DNA of 64,000 nucleotides. Origin: Terriglobia bacterium (GTDB taxonomy: Bacteria; Acidobacteriota; Terriglobia; Terriglobales; Acidobacteriaceae). Position numbers and translations under genes: made by a program. This document shows, in pieces, positions 14,833-23,190 of the stretch (its first letter is position 1; the number at the start of each line of letters is the position of its first letter). Below the pieces are notes generated by a model. It was not told the origin of the DNA, searched no databases, and saw only the letters and a list, made by a program, of their open reading frames with translations. The stretch covers positions 1 through 64,000 of the forward strand of contig JAIQFZ010000002.1 in assembly GCA_020073015.1 (NCBI GenBank), in the 5' to 3' direction.

Positions 14833-16809
14833 GTGGAGGGGAACGCGAGACGCGCGAGTGATGCGGGAGTTCCACGTTTTCTGGCCCCCCTCGACTTGCA
14901 GCTCCTGATCTTCGGCGGCAAAGGTGGGGTCGGAAAGACGACCTGCGCGACGGCCGCCGCGCTGCGACTGGCCGCGCGTTCGCCGCAGTCGTCTTTTTTG
15001 CTGGTTTCGACCGACCCAGCTCACTCGCTCGCCGACAGCCTGGAGGACCTCGTTCCTCCACGGAACCTGAAGGTCCTGGAACTCAACCCGCAAGAATACC
15101 TGCTGGATTTCAAGAAGAAGCACAACGATCAATTGCGGGAAATCGCATCCCGGGGAACCTTTCTGGATGACGAAGAAATCAACCGCTTCCTCGATCTCTC
15201 CCTGCCCGGCCTGGACGAACTCATGGCGTTCCTGGAAATATCCGCCTGGGTGGAGAAGCGCGTTTACGACTGCATCATTGTAGATACCGCCCCCAGCGGT
15301 CACACTCTGCGGCTGCTCACCATGCCGCAGTTCCTCCGGAAATGGGTGGCCATGCTGGAGACTCTGCTGGCCAAGCACCGCTACATGAAATGGGCCCTGG
15401 CCCGCTCCCGCGATCGCGATAATCTGGACGCCTTTCTGGATGAACTGACCAGCTCGGTAGAACAGATGGAGGCGGTCCTCCAGGACTCGGCCCGCTGCAG
15501 TTTTGTTCCCGTGATGCTGGCGGAGGTCATGAGCCTGCGCGAGACGGTCGCAATCGTGAGCGAGGCGGACCGCCTCCAGATCCCCATCGACGACATCATC
15601 ATCAATAAGCTGCATCCCGAAAGTCATTGTCCGGTTTGCCGCGGAGAACTCTACCGGCAGGCGTGTGGACTTAGAGATCTTTTTCTCAACACTTCCTTGA
15701 CTCGGTTTGCGCTCTGGGGAATCCCTTTACACGCTGAGGAAGTCCGAGGGCAAATTGCCTTGCAGTCGTTCTGGGAAGAAGCCAGACCAATCCGCGAGCC
15801 TCCTGCGATGGTACCCGCACCGAGGCTGTCTCCGGGAGTCAAGGTGGACGCGGGTGTTCCATCGCCTCCTCCCGGAACGACCCTGCTTATTTTCGCCGGC
15901 AAAGGCGGCGTCGGAAAGACCACGCTCGCGTGCGCGACCGCCCTGCATTTGGCGGAGCGTTCCCCGGGCCGGAACGTGCTGCTCGTTTCCGTGGGATCTG
16001 CCCACTCCCTGTCAAGCTGCCTGGACCTGCCGATCAGTTCGCATCCAGGACGCGTGGCCCCAGGCGTCACCGCCCTCGAGATCGATTCCGAGGCGGAATT
16101 CGAGGCTTTGAAGCATCAGTACGCCGGAGATATCGAGAAGTTTTTGGAATCGGTCTCCCGCAATTTTGATTTGGCATTCGACCGCGAGGTGCTCGAACGA
16201 ACCCTCGACCTTTCTCCTCCGGGGTTAGACGAGGTGATGAGCCTGACCAGGGTTATGGCGCTTCTCGCCTCCGGCGAATTCGACATCTTGGTCCTTGATT
16301 CGGCGGCCACCGGTCACCTGATCCGGCTGTTGGAGCTTCCCGAAATCATCGACCAATGGCTCAAAGCCTTTTTCGCTCTGTTTCTGAAATATCAACAGAT
16401 TTTCCGGCTGACGGGGTTTTCTCAGGAACTGGTTCTCATGTCCAAGAACCTCAAGAAGCTGCGGCAATTGCTGAACAATCCGGCGCAATCCGCGCTTTAT
16501 GCGGTGAGCATTCCTACCGACATGGCTTTTGAGGAAACTCGCGACTTGCTAACCGCCTGCGGCCGTTTGGGTATTAACGTACCCGGCATTTTTCTCAACT
16601 TGGTGACGCCCCCGAGTGATTGCGCCTTGTGTGCGGCGATGAACCGCCGGGAATCGCTGATCCATGGGAAGTTCAAGCAGACTTTTCACGGGGACGTTGG
16701 CGTGATCTACCGACGCGGCGAGATCCGAGGTTTGCACTGGCTGGCAAAACTGGGAGATGCGCTCTATCAATGCAGGCACGTCGGAGCAGGGGCCGTCCAT
16801 GCCGACTGA
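14833..16809 (+). CDS. Tandem-fused Get3/ArsA-like ATPase
   Basis: A 658-residue protein made of two Get3/ArsA halves. Half 1 has the deviant Walker A GGKGGVGKTT (about 28-37), DTAPSGHTLRLL (switch II) and a CPVC pair (266-269). Half 2 has AGKGGVGKTT (about 355-364), LDSAATGHLIRLL and a CALC pair near 600. Get3 homodimers bind zinc through one CxxC per subunit and deliver tail-anchored membrane proteins; ArsA is a fused double ATPase of arsenite pumps. Here the CxxC pairs favour Get3-type over ArsA-type use. No arsB is nearby. In this setting it may chaperone the hydrophobic GvpA. Start GTG 14833 after AGGAAGAGAGG. Confidence 0.85.
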   Translation: MEGNARRASDAGVPRFLAPLDLQLLIFGGKGGVGKTTCATAAALRLAARSPQSSFLLVSTDPAHSLADSLEDLVPPRNLKVLELNPQEYLLDFKKKHNDQLREIASRGTFLDDEEINRFLDLSLPGLDELMAFLEISAWVEKRVYDCIIVDTAPSGHTLRLLTMPQFLRKWVAMLETLLAKHRYMKWALARSRDRDNLDAFLDELTSSVEQMEAVLQDSARCSFVPVMLAEVMSLRETVAIVSEADRLQIPIDDIIINKLHPESHCPVCRGELYRQACGLRDLFLNTSLTRFALWGIPLHAEEVRGQIALQSFWEEARPIREPPAMVPAPRLSPGVKVDAGVPSPPPGTTLLIFAGKGGVGKTTLACATALHLAERSPGRNVLLVSVGSAHSLSSCLDLPISSHPGRVAPGVTALEIDSEAEFEALKHQYAGDIEKFLESVSRNFDLAFDREVLERTLDLSPPGLDEVMSLTRVMALLASGEFDILVLDSAATGHLIRLLELPEIIDQWLKAFFALFLKYQQIFRLTGFSQELVLMSKNLKKLRQLLNNPAQSALYAVSIPTDMAFEETRDLLTACGRLGINVPGIFLNLVTPPSDCALCAAMNRRESLIHGKFKQTFHGDVGVIYRRGEIRGLHWLAKLGDALYQCRHVGAGAVHAD

Positions 16810-17086
16810 TACCAGGATGAGAGCAGGTCTTGCGGCGGCTCCCCGGCTCATGCTCGCTGACTCCCGCCAGCCTTCACTGTGCGAGGTGCTCGACCGGGTA
16901 CTGAACAAAGGGGCTGTGATCGATGGGGAAGCGACCATTTCGGTGGCTGGGATCGACCTGGTCTACCTTGGATTGAAGCTGATGCTGACCTCCATCGAGA
17001 CGGCACGCCGCGAGTCCCGGTTCGGAGTGGCAGAATTCGGTTCGGCAACGAATATTGCGGAGGAGAAGCTCGATGGCGACCTCTGA
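16799..17086 (+). CDS. GvpA-family minor gas vesicle protein (GvpJ/M/S type)
   Basis: A 95-residue protein with the GvpA fold (SLCEVLDRVLNKGAVIDGEATISVAGIDLVYLGLKLMLTS, split here only for description by position about 27-66) preceded by a 25-residue extension. ATG 16799 lies inside the end of the Get3-like gene (11-base overlap), and the end overlaps gvpK by 14 bases, so it is tightly coupled. GvpJ, GvpM and GvpS are GvpA paralogues that nucleate the conical tips. GvpJ is better assigned to 17463-17786, so this one may be the M or S type. It lacks the MGMDWW-like segment of GvpJ. Confidence 0.85.
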   Translation: MPTDTRMRAGLAAAPRLMLADSRQPSLCEVLDRVLNKGAVIDGEATISVAGIDLVYLGLKLMLTSIETARRESRFGVAEFGSATNIAEEKLDGDL

Positions 17087-17453
17087 AATAGCGCGCTCGG
17101 AGTGTGAGAACCTCAATGATTTTTCTCAGGTAATGGATGCCGGGGCTCCTGCGCTCGAGTCTGCACTGCGGGAGAGGTTGAAGAGCCGGTCCGGCCGGTT
17201 GAACTTCGATGTTAACGGCGCCAAGAATGGTCTTGGACAACTGGTGCTGACTCTGGTGAAACTCCTGCACGAATTGCTGGAGCGGCAGGCCATCCGCCGC
17301 GTGGAATCCGGTTCGCTGAGCGATCGGCAGACCGAAGAATTGGGCCTGGTCCTCATGCAGCAGGCCCAGGAAATCGAGCGGCTCCGGAAGGAATTCGGCC
17401 TGGAAGAAGACGACCTCAACCTTGACCTGGGCCCGCTCGGAAGGCTTCTATAA
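17073..17453 (+). CDS. gvpK: Gas vesicle protein GvpK
   Basis: A 126-residue protein with the typical GvpK sequence: NFDVNGAKNGLGQLVLTLVKLLHELLERQAIRRV positions (about 49-83) and then LSDRQTEELGLVLMQQAQEIERL, EFGLEEDDLNLDLGPLG. ATG 17073 is preferred to 17055 because GAGGAG lies upstream of it. It overlaps the preceding gene by 14 bases. GvpK is a conserved minor protein required for vesicle formation in most systems. Length is normal. Confidence 0.95.
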   Translation: MATSEIARSECENLNDFSQVMDAGAPALESALRERLKSRSGRLNFDVNGAKNGLGQLVLTLVKLLHELLERQAIRRVESGSLSDRQTEELGLVLMQQAQEIERLRKEFGLEEDDLNLDLGPLGRLL

Positions 17454-17462
17454 GGAAACATT

Positions 17463-17786
17463 ATGGTGCAACAGCGCAATCTGTCACATTCGGTCGAGTC
17501 TTCCACATTGGCGGACGTGCTCGAGCGCGTTCTGGACAAAGGGATCGTGATCGCCGGTGATATCAGGGTGAAACTGGTTGACATCGAACTGCTCTCGATT
17601 CAGATCCGGCTGGTCATTTGCTCGGTGGACAAGGCCAAGGAGATGGGCATGGACTGGTGGGTGAATAACCCGATCTTTCGTCCCGACAAGCAGCAGGAAA
17701 TCGCGCAGGCTTCTCTTACCAGCCTGGAGGAGAGATTGGCCACCTTGGAAGCTTCTCTGAGCAAAGCCGCGGCGCACGCCAGTTGA
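17463..17786 (+). CDS. gvpJ: Gas vesicle protein GvpJ
   Basis: A 107-residue GvpA-family protein with the GvpJ hallmark: after the two shell strands ([25 protein letters not shown]) comes [13 protein letters not shown] and a charged C-terminal helix ([19 protein letters not shown]). AAGGA precedes ATG 17463, nine bases after gvpK. GvpJ is a minor protein thought to form the conical tip at which assembly begins. It is the last gene of the gas vesicle island. The following 247 bases hold a small GTGAG-TTCG-CTCAC hairpin (17863-17876) that might end transcription, without a T-run. Confidence 0.95.
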   Translation: MVQQRNLSHSVESSTLADVLERVLDKGIVIAGDIRVKLVDIELLSIQIRLVICSVDKAKEMGMDWWVNNPIFRPDKQQEIAQASLTSLEERLATLEASLSKAAAHAS

Positions 17787-18033
17787 GCTGCCAACATGCA
17801 GCGTATCGAATCATGACATCACCCTGAACAAAGCTGCTGGGATCACTGCTCTGATTGCCGCCGTGAGTTCGCTCACATTCCCTTGTGACCAGTTCCACGC
17901 CGGTTTGCGGCGCTAGAGACGCACACCATGGAGCGGCCCCCAGGGCTGGTGTTCTGCGGAAGAATTCCGTCGCAGGTCACGGACCGAGGTGAGAGCGTTT
18001 TCAGACTGCAAGCAACTACGAGGTTTGATCCGC

Positions 18034-19287
18034 TTACATCACGTTGATGGTGACCTCTTCGGCCTCCCGGACGTCACCGCCGGCACCGGCCGGCGAATGA
18101 GCAGCGAGATCAGTCAGCGGGCATTTGGGCGACAGATATTTCAGTTTGCGCTGAATGATCTCCTGTGAGTACTTGCCAAGATAATGGGCGATGGTCTCGA
18201 CGCGGATCTTGATGCCGCCGGCCGGCTTGGTGGAATCGAGATCGCCGAATTTGAAATACAAGGTGCCGGTCGCCTCGACGATCTTTTGTGCCGGCGTGTA
18301 GGTGGGCTGGTCCATGCCGCACTCGTAACTTGAGAGGCGCACCACACAGGTGATCCACGGGCAGCGGGTGGCGACCTTGGCGCCCCACATGATTTCGTTA
18401 GTGTTGCTGCTGTAGGAGGACGTCCAGACATCGGAGATGTCGAACGGGTTCTTGATCCGGCCGGAGCGCAGGTCCGACTCGAAGAGCCAGTTCATCAGGT
18501 CCAGATCGCCAGGCAGGTATTGCAGCCAGAGGATCGGGTAGCCATGCGCCTGGACTTCAGCCTCGATCTCGTGACCAATGCCGGTGTCCATGTGATAGGG
18601 GCGAGCCAGCACGAGAATGCAGGGCTTCTGGTTCTCAGCGCACCAGGTCAGGATCTCTCGGCCTTGTTGGCGAATGCGAGCGGTGACGTCGTCGAGAGCG
18701 GCGAATCCAGCCTTCACGGCCCGATCCGTTTCCTCTCGGTCGAGGTCGAAAACATCTTTCAACGATGTGTACATCTGTTCTGCCACCATGTGGCGATCGC
18801 CGAGGCTGACGAACGGAGAGGCGTGGACGACATTGTTCTCAGCGAAGATATCCCGCTCTTTGAGGAACCCGGCCTTGATGTTCTCCGGTCCCGCCATGAC
18901 CCGCGTACAGGTGACCGTGTCCACCACGTGGCCGTGCAGAACGGAAGGCAGGGAGTGAATCATCGGGCTGAGCAGGACGTTGATCTTCTTCTTCTGTCCG
19001 AAGATCAGTTCACCGTAGTGACCGCTCATAGCCTTGACGGGATAGCAGCAGTCCACCGTGCCGCGTCCCTTGCCGAACTCGCGTCCTTGCTCTTCGGAGG
19101 TGTCGGAGCTGAACACAATGTTCTCCGAAGCCACGCCGAGTTCCTTCAGGAAGCCCACCCAGAACTGGTGGGTCGACCAGATGTTGAGGACCTTCGGGAT
19201 CCCGACGCGAAGCTGGGAGCGATCCTTGACCCTAGTTTCGGCGGAACCCTTCTTTGCGAACCATGTCTGCAACATTCGGATAGGCAT
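18034..19287 (-). CDS. HgdB-like (2-hydroxyacyl-CoA dehydratase D-type) domain, frame-separated C-terminal part of the activase
   Basis: The sequence belongs to the C-terminal part of a large activase/reductase protein (DUF2229 plus HgdB-like). Conserved pieces are VGIPKVLNIWSTHQFWVGFLKELG (by position about 28-51), DTSEEQGREFGKG, DCCYPVKA, CTRVMAGPE, LARPYHMDTGIGHEIE and the Cys-containing ITCVVRLSSYECGMDQP. The cysteines could hold an Fe-S cluster. The frame has no credible own ribosome site: it overlaps the upstream open frame, and the homology starts only at about residue 28. I infer that it was one polypeptide with the gene at 19146-21554, split by an indel near 19250. Confidence 0.7.
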   Translation of the reverse strand: MPIRMLQTWFAKKGSAETRVKDRSQLRVGIPKVLNIWSTHQFWVGFLKELGVASENIVFSSDTSEEQGREFGKGRGTVDCCYPVKAMSGHYGELIFGQKKKINVLLSPMIHSLPSVLHGHVVDTVTCTRVMAGPENIKAGFLKERDIFAENNVVHASPFVSLGDRHMVAEQMYTSLKDVFDLDREETDRAVKAGFAALDDVTARIRQQGREILTWCAENQKPCILVLARPYHMDTGIGHEIEAEVQAHGYPILWLQYLPGDLDLMNWLFESDLRSGRIKNPFDISDVWTSSYSSNTNEIMWGAKVATRCPWITCVVRLSSYECGMDQPTYTPAQKIVEATGTLYFKFGDLDSTKPAGGIKIRVETIAHYLGKYSQEIIQRKLKYLSPKCPLTDLAAHSPAGAGGDVREAEEVTINVM

Positions 19288-21554
19288 TTTTCGTTTTCTC
19301 GATCCCGGCCTTGATGACCTTCATTTCGTTCAAATCTTCGACCAACCCTTTCGGGCAGGAGTTGTTGACAATCACGCGTTCCCAGCCTGACGCCAGAGGG
19401 ACCTTGCTCCAGGGTCGCCCCTTGCCTTCGAGCAACTCGACATCGATGAAGCTGCGCTGGCAGTTGACGGGGCACCAATGGCAGACGGTGTCTGCCGAAG
19501 TGGCCGTCTTGTAGGAGAGCTTCTCGATCGCATCGAAGCCGCGAAACATCGTGCGCCCGCCGTTGTTCCACGAGCTTCTCGATCGCATCGAAGCCGCGAA
19601 ACATCGTGCGCCCGCCGTTGTTCCACCAGTCAAGAGCGACCAGCGCGGCGCCGATGGCACCGGCCTCGCCGGAGAAGGGATGAACGACGACCTCGGCCTC
19701 GGGAACTTTGCCGAGGATGAAGTCCACCTGCGTCTTCACGACCGCGAGATTGCGATGCGTCCCGCCCTGCAGAATGTATTTGCGGCCGACTTGTTGCAGG
19801 TTGTTCAGCCCGCCGGCGTAGATCCACACGTTCAGCGGGAGGATGGCGCAGAGCCCGGCGAGAATTTCCTCGGCCTGCCATCCCTTGCGCTGCTGGTTGA
19901 CGATGTCGCTCTGCAGGAAAACGCCGCAGCCCATCGAGAGTTGAGGCATGGCCTGCGCGCGAAAAGCGCCGTCGGCCATCTCGCCCATGGGGATGTTAAA
20001 GCGCTCGGCGACTCCCTGCAGGAAGGCGCCGTTGCCCGAAGAGCACTGGGAGTTCAGACGGAAGTCGGTGACCGCGCCGTTGTTGAGGATCATGATCTTC
20101 ACGTCTACACCGCCAACGTCGCAGATGCAGTCGGCATCGGGGAAGAAGTGAAGACCGGCGGAGGCATGGGCGATGGTCTCGACCACCGGACAGTCGGCCC
20201 CCAGGATGTCCCTGAGCAAGTCCTTGCCGTAGCCGGTGATGGCGAGCCCGAGGATGTCGCGGTCGCTGACCACGGAGCGGACTTGGCGGAATAGCGACTT
20301 CGCGTCTTCGATCGGGTTGCCCTTGCTCAACGCGTAGCAGGAGAAGAGAAGTTCCTTCTCCGGCGACATGCACACTGCCTTGGCCGTAGTGGAACCGAAG
20401 TCACAGCCAAGCACGACGCGGCCGACACTACTCTCCGCAACCGCCACGCTGGGTGTCACCGAACGAGCCTGGGATTTTTCGTAGCGCGCTTTGAAGGTGG
20501 CCAGGTCGGCATCGTCTTTGCAGAGTCCGCCGCGGCCCATCTTCTTCTTTTCTTCGTACTGGCCTTCCTCGATCCAGTACTTGAGCTTGTGCGCGCCATT
20601 GTAAAGACCGGTCGCGCCGTTCTCGCGTAACGCAACCTCTACGCAACCGAGAGCCGCGTAGTAGAGCGCGTTGTCAGGAACGCGAATGAGCGAGGACATG
20701 TCGCGATCGTCCGAGACCTGAACCTTGCGCTCCTTCCAGACCTTGCCCAGATGATGGCGCCATGCTTCCTGCAAGCCCTTGAAGAACAGATTCGGGCCAC
20801 CTAGCAGCAGAATCTCAGGCAACGGTGTGTTGCCGCGCGTCAGCGTAGCTAAGTTCTGATACACCACCGCCTCGAACAGCGAGGCGATAATCTCCTCGAC
20901 CGGAACCCCTGCCTTCAGCAGAGTGTTGGCATCGGCCTCCGCGAAGATGCCGCACTTGCTGCTGATTTTGTGCAATGGATATCCGGCATAGCCCATGTTG
21001 GAGAGCGTTTCCGGCGGGATCTCCAGCTTGCGCGCGGTCTTCTCGATGAAGGTGCCCGTGCCGCCGGAGCAGGCACTCTGCATGAGCACCTGCTTGCTGC
21101 GCGAAATACCTTCGCCCTGGAAGAAGATGGTCTTCATATCCTCGCCGCCGATTTCACTGACAAATCGCACCGAGGGATGAAGCTTTTCCACCGCAGCAGC
21201 AACCGCCGCCACTTCCTGGACAACCTTGCCTCCGATCAACGGCGCAATGATGCCCGCGCCAGAACCGGTGAAGAAGACGCGGTCACGTCCGGGCGTGAGG
21301 CCGTGCTTCGACTCCAGCAGAGTTAGGAACTGCAGGATTTTCTCCGCCTGCCGTGTGTTGTGGCGCTCGTAGGCCTGCGCCACCACATCGCCGCGCGGCG
21401 TCGCCAGCACGTACTTGCAAGTCGTGCTTCCGACGTCGAGCCCACACAACATGCTTTCGCCTTCAAATACCGCAGGCGAAGGTGCGGGAGCCAGCAGCGC
21501 GCCCGGCTCCCCTTCGATCGGTTGAATCTGCACCAATCCGCTTGCCATGAACAT
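19146..21554 (-). CDS. Tandem BadF/HgdC-type ATPase activase, frameshifted at its 3' end
   Basis: Two ASKHA ATPase domains of the BadF/BadG/HgdC activator type. Domain 1 (about 36-300): CGLDVGSTTCKYVLA, SEIGGEDMK, then cluster cysteines in SACSGGTG and SKCGIFAEAD. Domain 2 (about 375-640): GCDFGSTTAKAV, CDVGGVDVK, SQCSSGNGAF and MGCGVF. These ATPases carry a [4Fe-4S] cluster between two subunits and drive low-potential electrons into a reductase. Residues up to about 643 (DAIEKL) are normal; then a 55-bp duplication throws the frame off, and the last 160 residues to 19146 are nonsense. The proper continuation (CHWCPVNC...) is open in another frame down to 19232. Start ATG 21554, after AGAGGTG. 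Confidence 0.75.
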   Translation of the reverse strand: MFMASGLVQIQPIEGEPGALLAPAPSPAVFEGESMLCGLDVGSTTCKYVLATPRGDVVAQAYERHNTRQAEKILQFLTLLESKHGLTPGRDRVFFTGSGAGIIAPLIGGKVVQEVAAVAAAVEKLHPSVRFVSEIGGEDMKTIFFQGEGISRSKQVLMQSACSGGTGTFIEKTARKLEIPPETLSNMGYAGYPLHKISSKCGIFAEADANTLLKAGVPVEEIIASLFEAVVYQNLATLTRGNTPLPEILLLGGPNLFFKGLQEAWRHHLGKVWKERKVQVSDDRDMSSLIRVPDNALYYAALGCVEVALRENGATGLYNGAHKLKYWIEEGQYEEKKKMGRGGLCKDDADLATFKARYEKSQARSVTPSVAVAESSVGRVVLGCDFGSTTAKAVCMSPEKELLFSCYALSKGNPIEDAKSLFRQVRSVVSDRDILGLAITGYGKDLLRDILGADCPVVETIAHASAGLHFFPDADCICDVGGVDVKIMILNNGAVTDFRLNSQCSSGNGAFLQGVAERFNIPMGEMADGAFRAQAMPQLSMGCGVFLQSDIVNQQRKGWQAEEILAGLCAILPLNVWIYAGGLNNLQQVGRKYILQGGTHRNLAVVKTQVDFILGKVPEAEVVVHPFSGEAGAIGAALVALDWWNNGGRTMFRGFDAIEKLVEQRRAHDVSRLRCDREALLQDGHFGRHRLPLVPRQLPAQLHRCRVARRQGATLEQGPSGVRLGTRDCQQLLPERVGRRFERNEGHQGRDRENEKCLSECCRHGSQRRVPPKLGSRIAPSFASGSRRSSTSGRPTSSGWAS
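19517..19626. repeat. Exact 55-bp tandem duplication inside the activase gene
   Basis: Bases 19517-19571 are repeated without change at 19572-19626; the flanking bases differ, so the unit is exactly 55 bp. Since 55 is not a multiple of three, the activase frame breaks here. The two copies are identical, so the event is recent or an assembly artefact. Removing one copy restores an unbroken frame through to about 19232. Confidence 0.95.
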
Positions 21555-21591
21555 TCACCTCTTTCGCTTTCGTGGTTGGTTCATGTTTGGC

Positions 21592-23142
21592 TCAGGCCCG
21601 CGCAAGTCCACGATCCTGGGCAAGGTGGAGCACATAGTTCGCGGAGGTCCCCGAATAACCCTTGTGCGGGATCTTGTAAGTGGCTCGCCGCAGCTCGGGA
21701 TGGTGCTTCTCGTATTCGTGAATGGCCTCGACGGTCAGGCCGGTTTTCTTCAGCACCTCTTCGAACTCGGCGTGGGCGCGCTTCTTGGCCTCGGTCAGGA
21801 TCATCTGGCAGCGCGAGAGCGCATGCACCTCGGCGTCGCCCTTGACTTCAATCGGTGCGTAGAGCAGGTCGGGATATTTGCCGATGACGTTGGCCATCGA
21901 TCCGATCGACATAGTGTTGGGCATACACGAGTACGGAGACAGCTCGCACACCATGTGAGCTTTCTTGTGGTGATAGGCATACAGGGCCTTGCCGATCAGC
22001 ATGTGGCCCTCACCGCCGCGGAGTTCGAAGTGGTAGAACGGTTCGGCGAGGTCCTTCAGTTCCACCTGGTCCGGCAGTTCATTGGGAATGTTCGCCAGCG
22101 CTTTGCGGAACCGGTTGTAGGTGCCGACGTAGATCCGCTCGAGTAGCTTCAGGATCATCTCGTCGCGCTTGTGATGTTTGCTGGTCGAGTGGCGGTGTTC
22201 GAGTCTGCGAATCACGGGATGCATCAGGTAGTGCAACCACACCGCGACCGGAGGAGGCACGACCTCGGAGTCTTCCTGTTCGAGCCAATGCTTGATGTTG
22301 TAGTTGCCGTCGCCTTCGTGGGTCTGCAGCCAGAACTCGCCGGTAATCTTCACGCGAGCTTTCACGCGCGTGCGATCCACTTCAATCGCATCAAACTTCT
22401 TGCGAACCTCGCGCAGCGCATTCGTGAAATAACTCGTGGTCAGGTGCCAGGCCAGCGTACCGAGTTTCTTTCCGTGATCTGGCCGCTCGTTGAACACGGT
22501 GTACATAAACTCGATGCATTCCTTCAGGACTGCATCGGTCTGCCCGGGCTTCACTTCATAGGGACGCGTCGCGTATTCGAGGTCCGTGATGACGTCGCCG
22601 CACAGGATCGACCAGATCAGGCCGAGGCTGAATGACAAGTTGATATCAAGCCCGCCGCCACCGTTCTCCCCCTGATCGAGTTCATCCTGGGCCAACAGGA
22701 ACAAGCGGAAATCGCGCAGGCCGAGACCATCGAGGGCCATGGCATAGGACTCGTGGTACTGGCCAAAGCGGCACGGACCACAGGCGCCAGCGGTGATGTA
22801 GGCGTAGCTTTTGGCCACCTCTTCCTTGCCCTTGAGCGCCCCTTCTTTCTTCAGGAAGTTCACTAGGCTGCCAGTCGTAAAGATAGTTGGGCAGCAGGCC
22901 CCGACATCGATCAACTCCTTGCCCGCGTCCAGGTCGTCACGCGCGATGTTGGGCAGTGGCTCCGCTTTGTATTTCAGGTTGTGCATGGCGCCCTGCATCA
23001 GGCGCTCATGTTTCCAGGTGAGGCCGCCGAACAGGATTGTGACTTTGTCGCGCTCTTCCCGCGTGAACGGCTTGGGACGGTAGGCGGTGTAGTGGTTAAC
23101 GGTTTCTTGGATGTTGGTATCGATGGTCACCAGCGTTCCCAT
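21592..23142 (-). CDS. HgdB-like 2-hydroxyacyl-CoA dehydratase-type reductase subunit
   Basis: A 516-residue protein related to the D/B components of 2-hydroxyacyl-CoA dehydratases and to double-cubane cluster proteins. Candidate cluster cysteines are in GACCPTI, GACGPCRFGQY and MVCELSPYSCMP. It starts at ATG 23142 with AAGGAG upstream. The activase gene follows 37 bases downstream, which makes an operon: reductase first, then ATPase with fused second reductase domain. Such systems use ATP to push single electrons to a difficult acceptor; the natural substrate of this branch is not known to me. Unlike HgdA/HgdB pairs, no CoA transferase gene is present, so a role in amino acid fermentation is unlikely. 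Confidence 0.85.
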   Translation of the reverse strand: MGTLVTIDTNIQETVNHYTAYRPKPFTREERDKVTILFGGLTWKHERLMQGAMHNLKYKAEPLPNIARDDLDAGKELIDVGACCPTIFTTGSLVNFLKKEGALKGKEEVAKSYAYITAGACGPCRFGQYHESYAMALDGLGLRDFRLFLLAQDELDQGENGGGGLDINLSFSLGLIWSILCGDVITDLEYATRPYEVKPGQTDAVLKECIEFMYTVFNERPDHGKKLGTLAWHLTTSYFTNALREVRKKFDAIEVDRTRVKARVKITGEFWLQTHEGDGNYNIKHWLEQEDSEVVPPPVAVWLHYLMHPVIRRLEHRHSTSKHHKRDEMILKLLERIYVGTYNRFRKALANIPNELPDQVELKDLAEPFYHFELRGGEGHMLIGKALYAYHHKKAHMVCELSPYSCMPNTMSIGSMANVIGKYPDLLYAPIEVKGDAEVHALSRCQMILTEAKKRAHAEFEEVLKKTGLTVEAIHEYEKHHPELRRATYKIPHKGYSGTSANYVLHLAQDRGLARA

Positions 23143-23190
23143 ATCATTGCTCCTTCAGGAAATTGTTGGCCCGGGGCGTTACTCGATGTT

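Noticed and set aside
18520-19314. Plus-strand frame of 264 residues
   Set aside because: It mirrors the HgdB-like gene on the other strand and has no motif or ribosome site.
21547-22146. Plus-strand frame of 199 residues
   Set aside because: Antisense shadow of the HgdB-like subunit, without family features.
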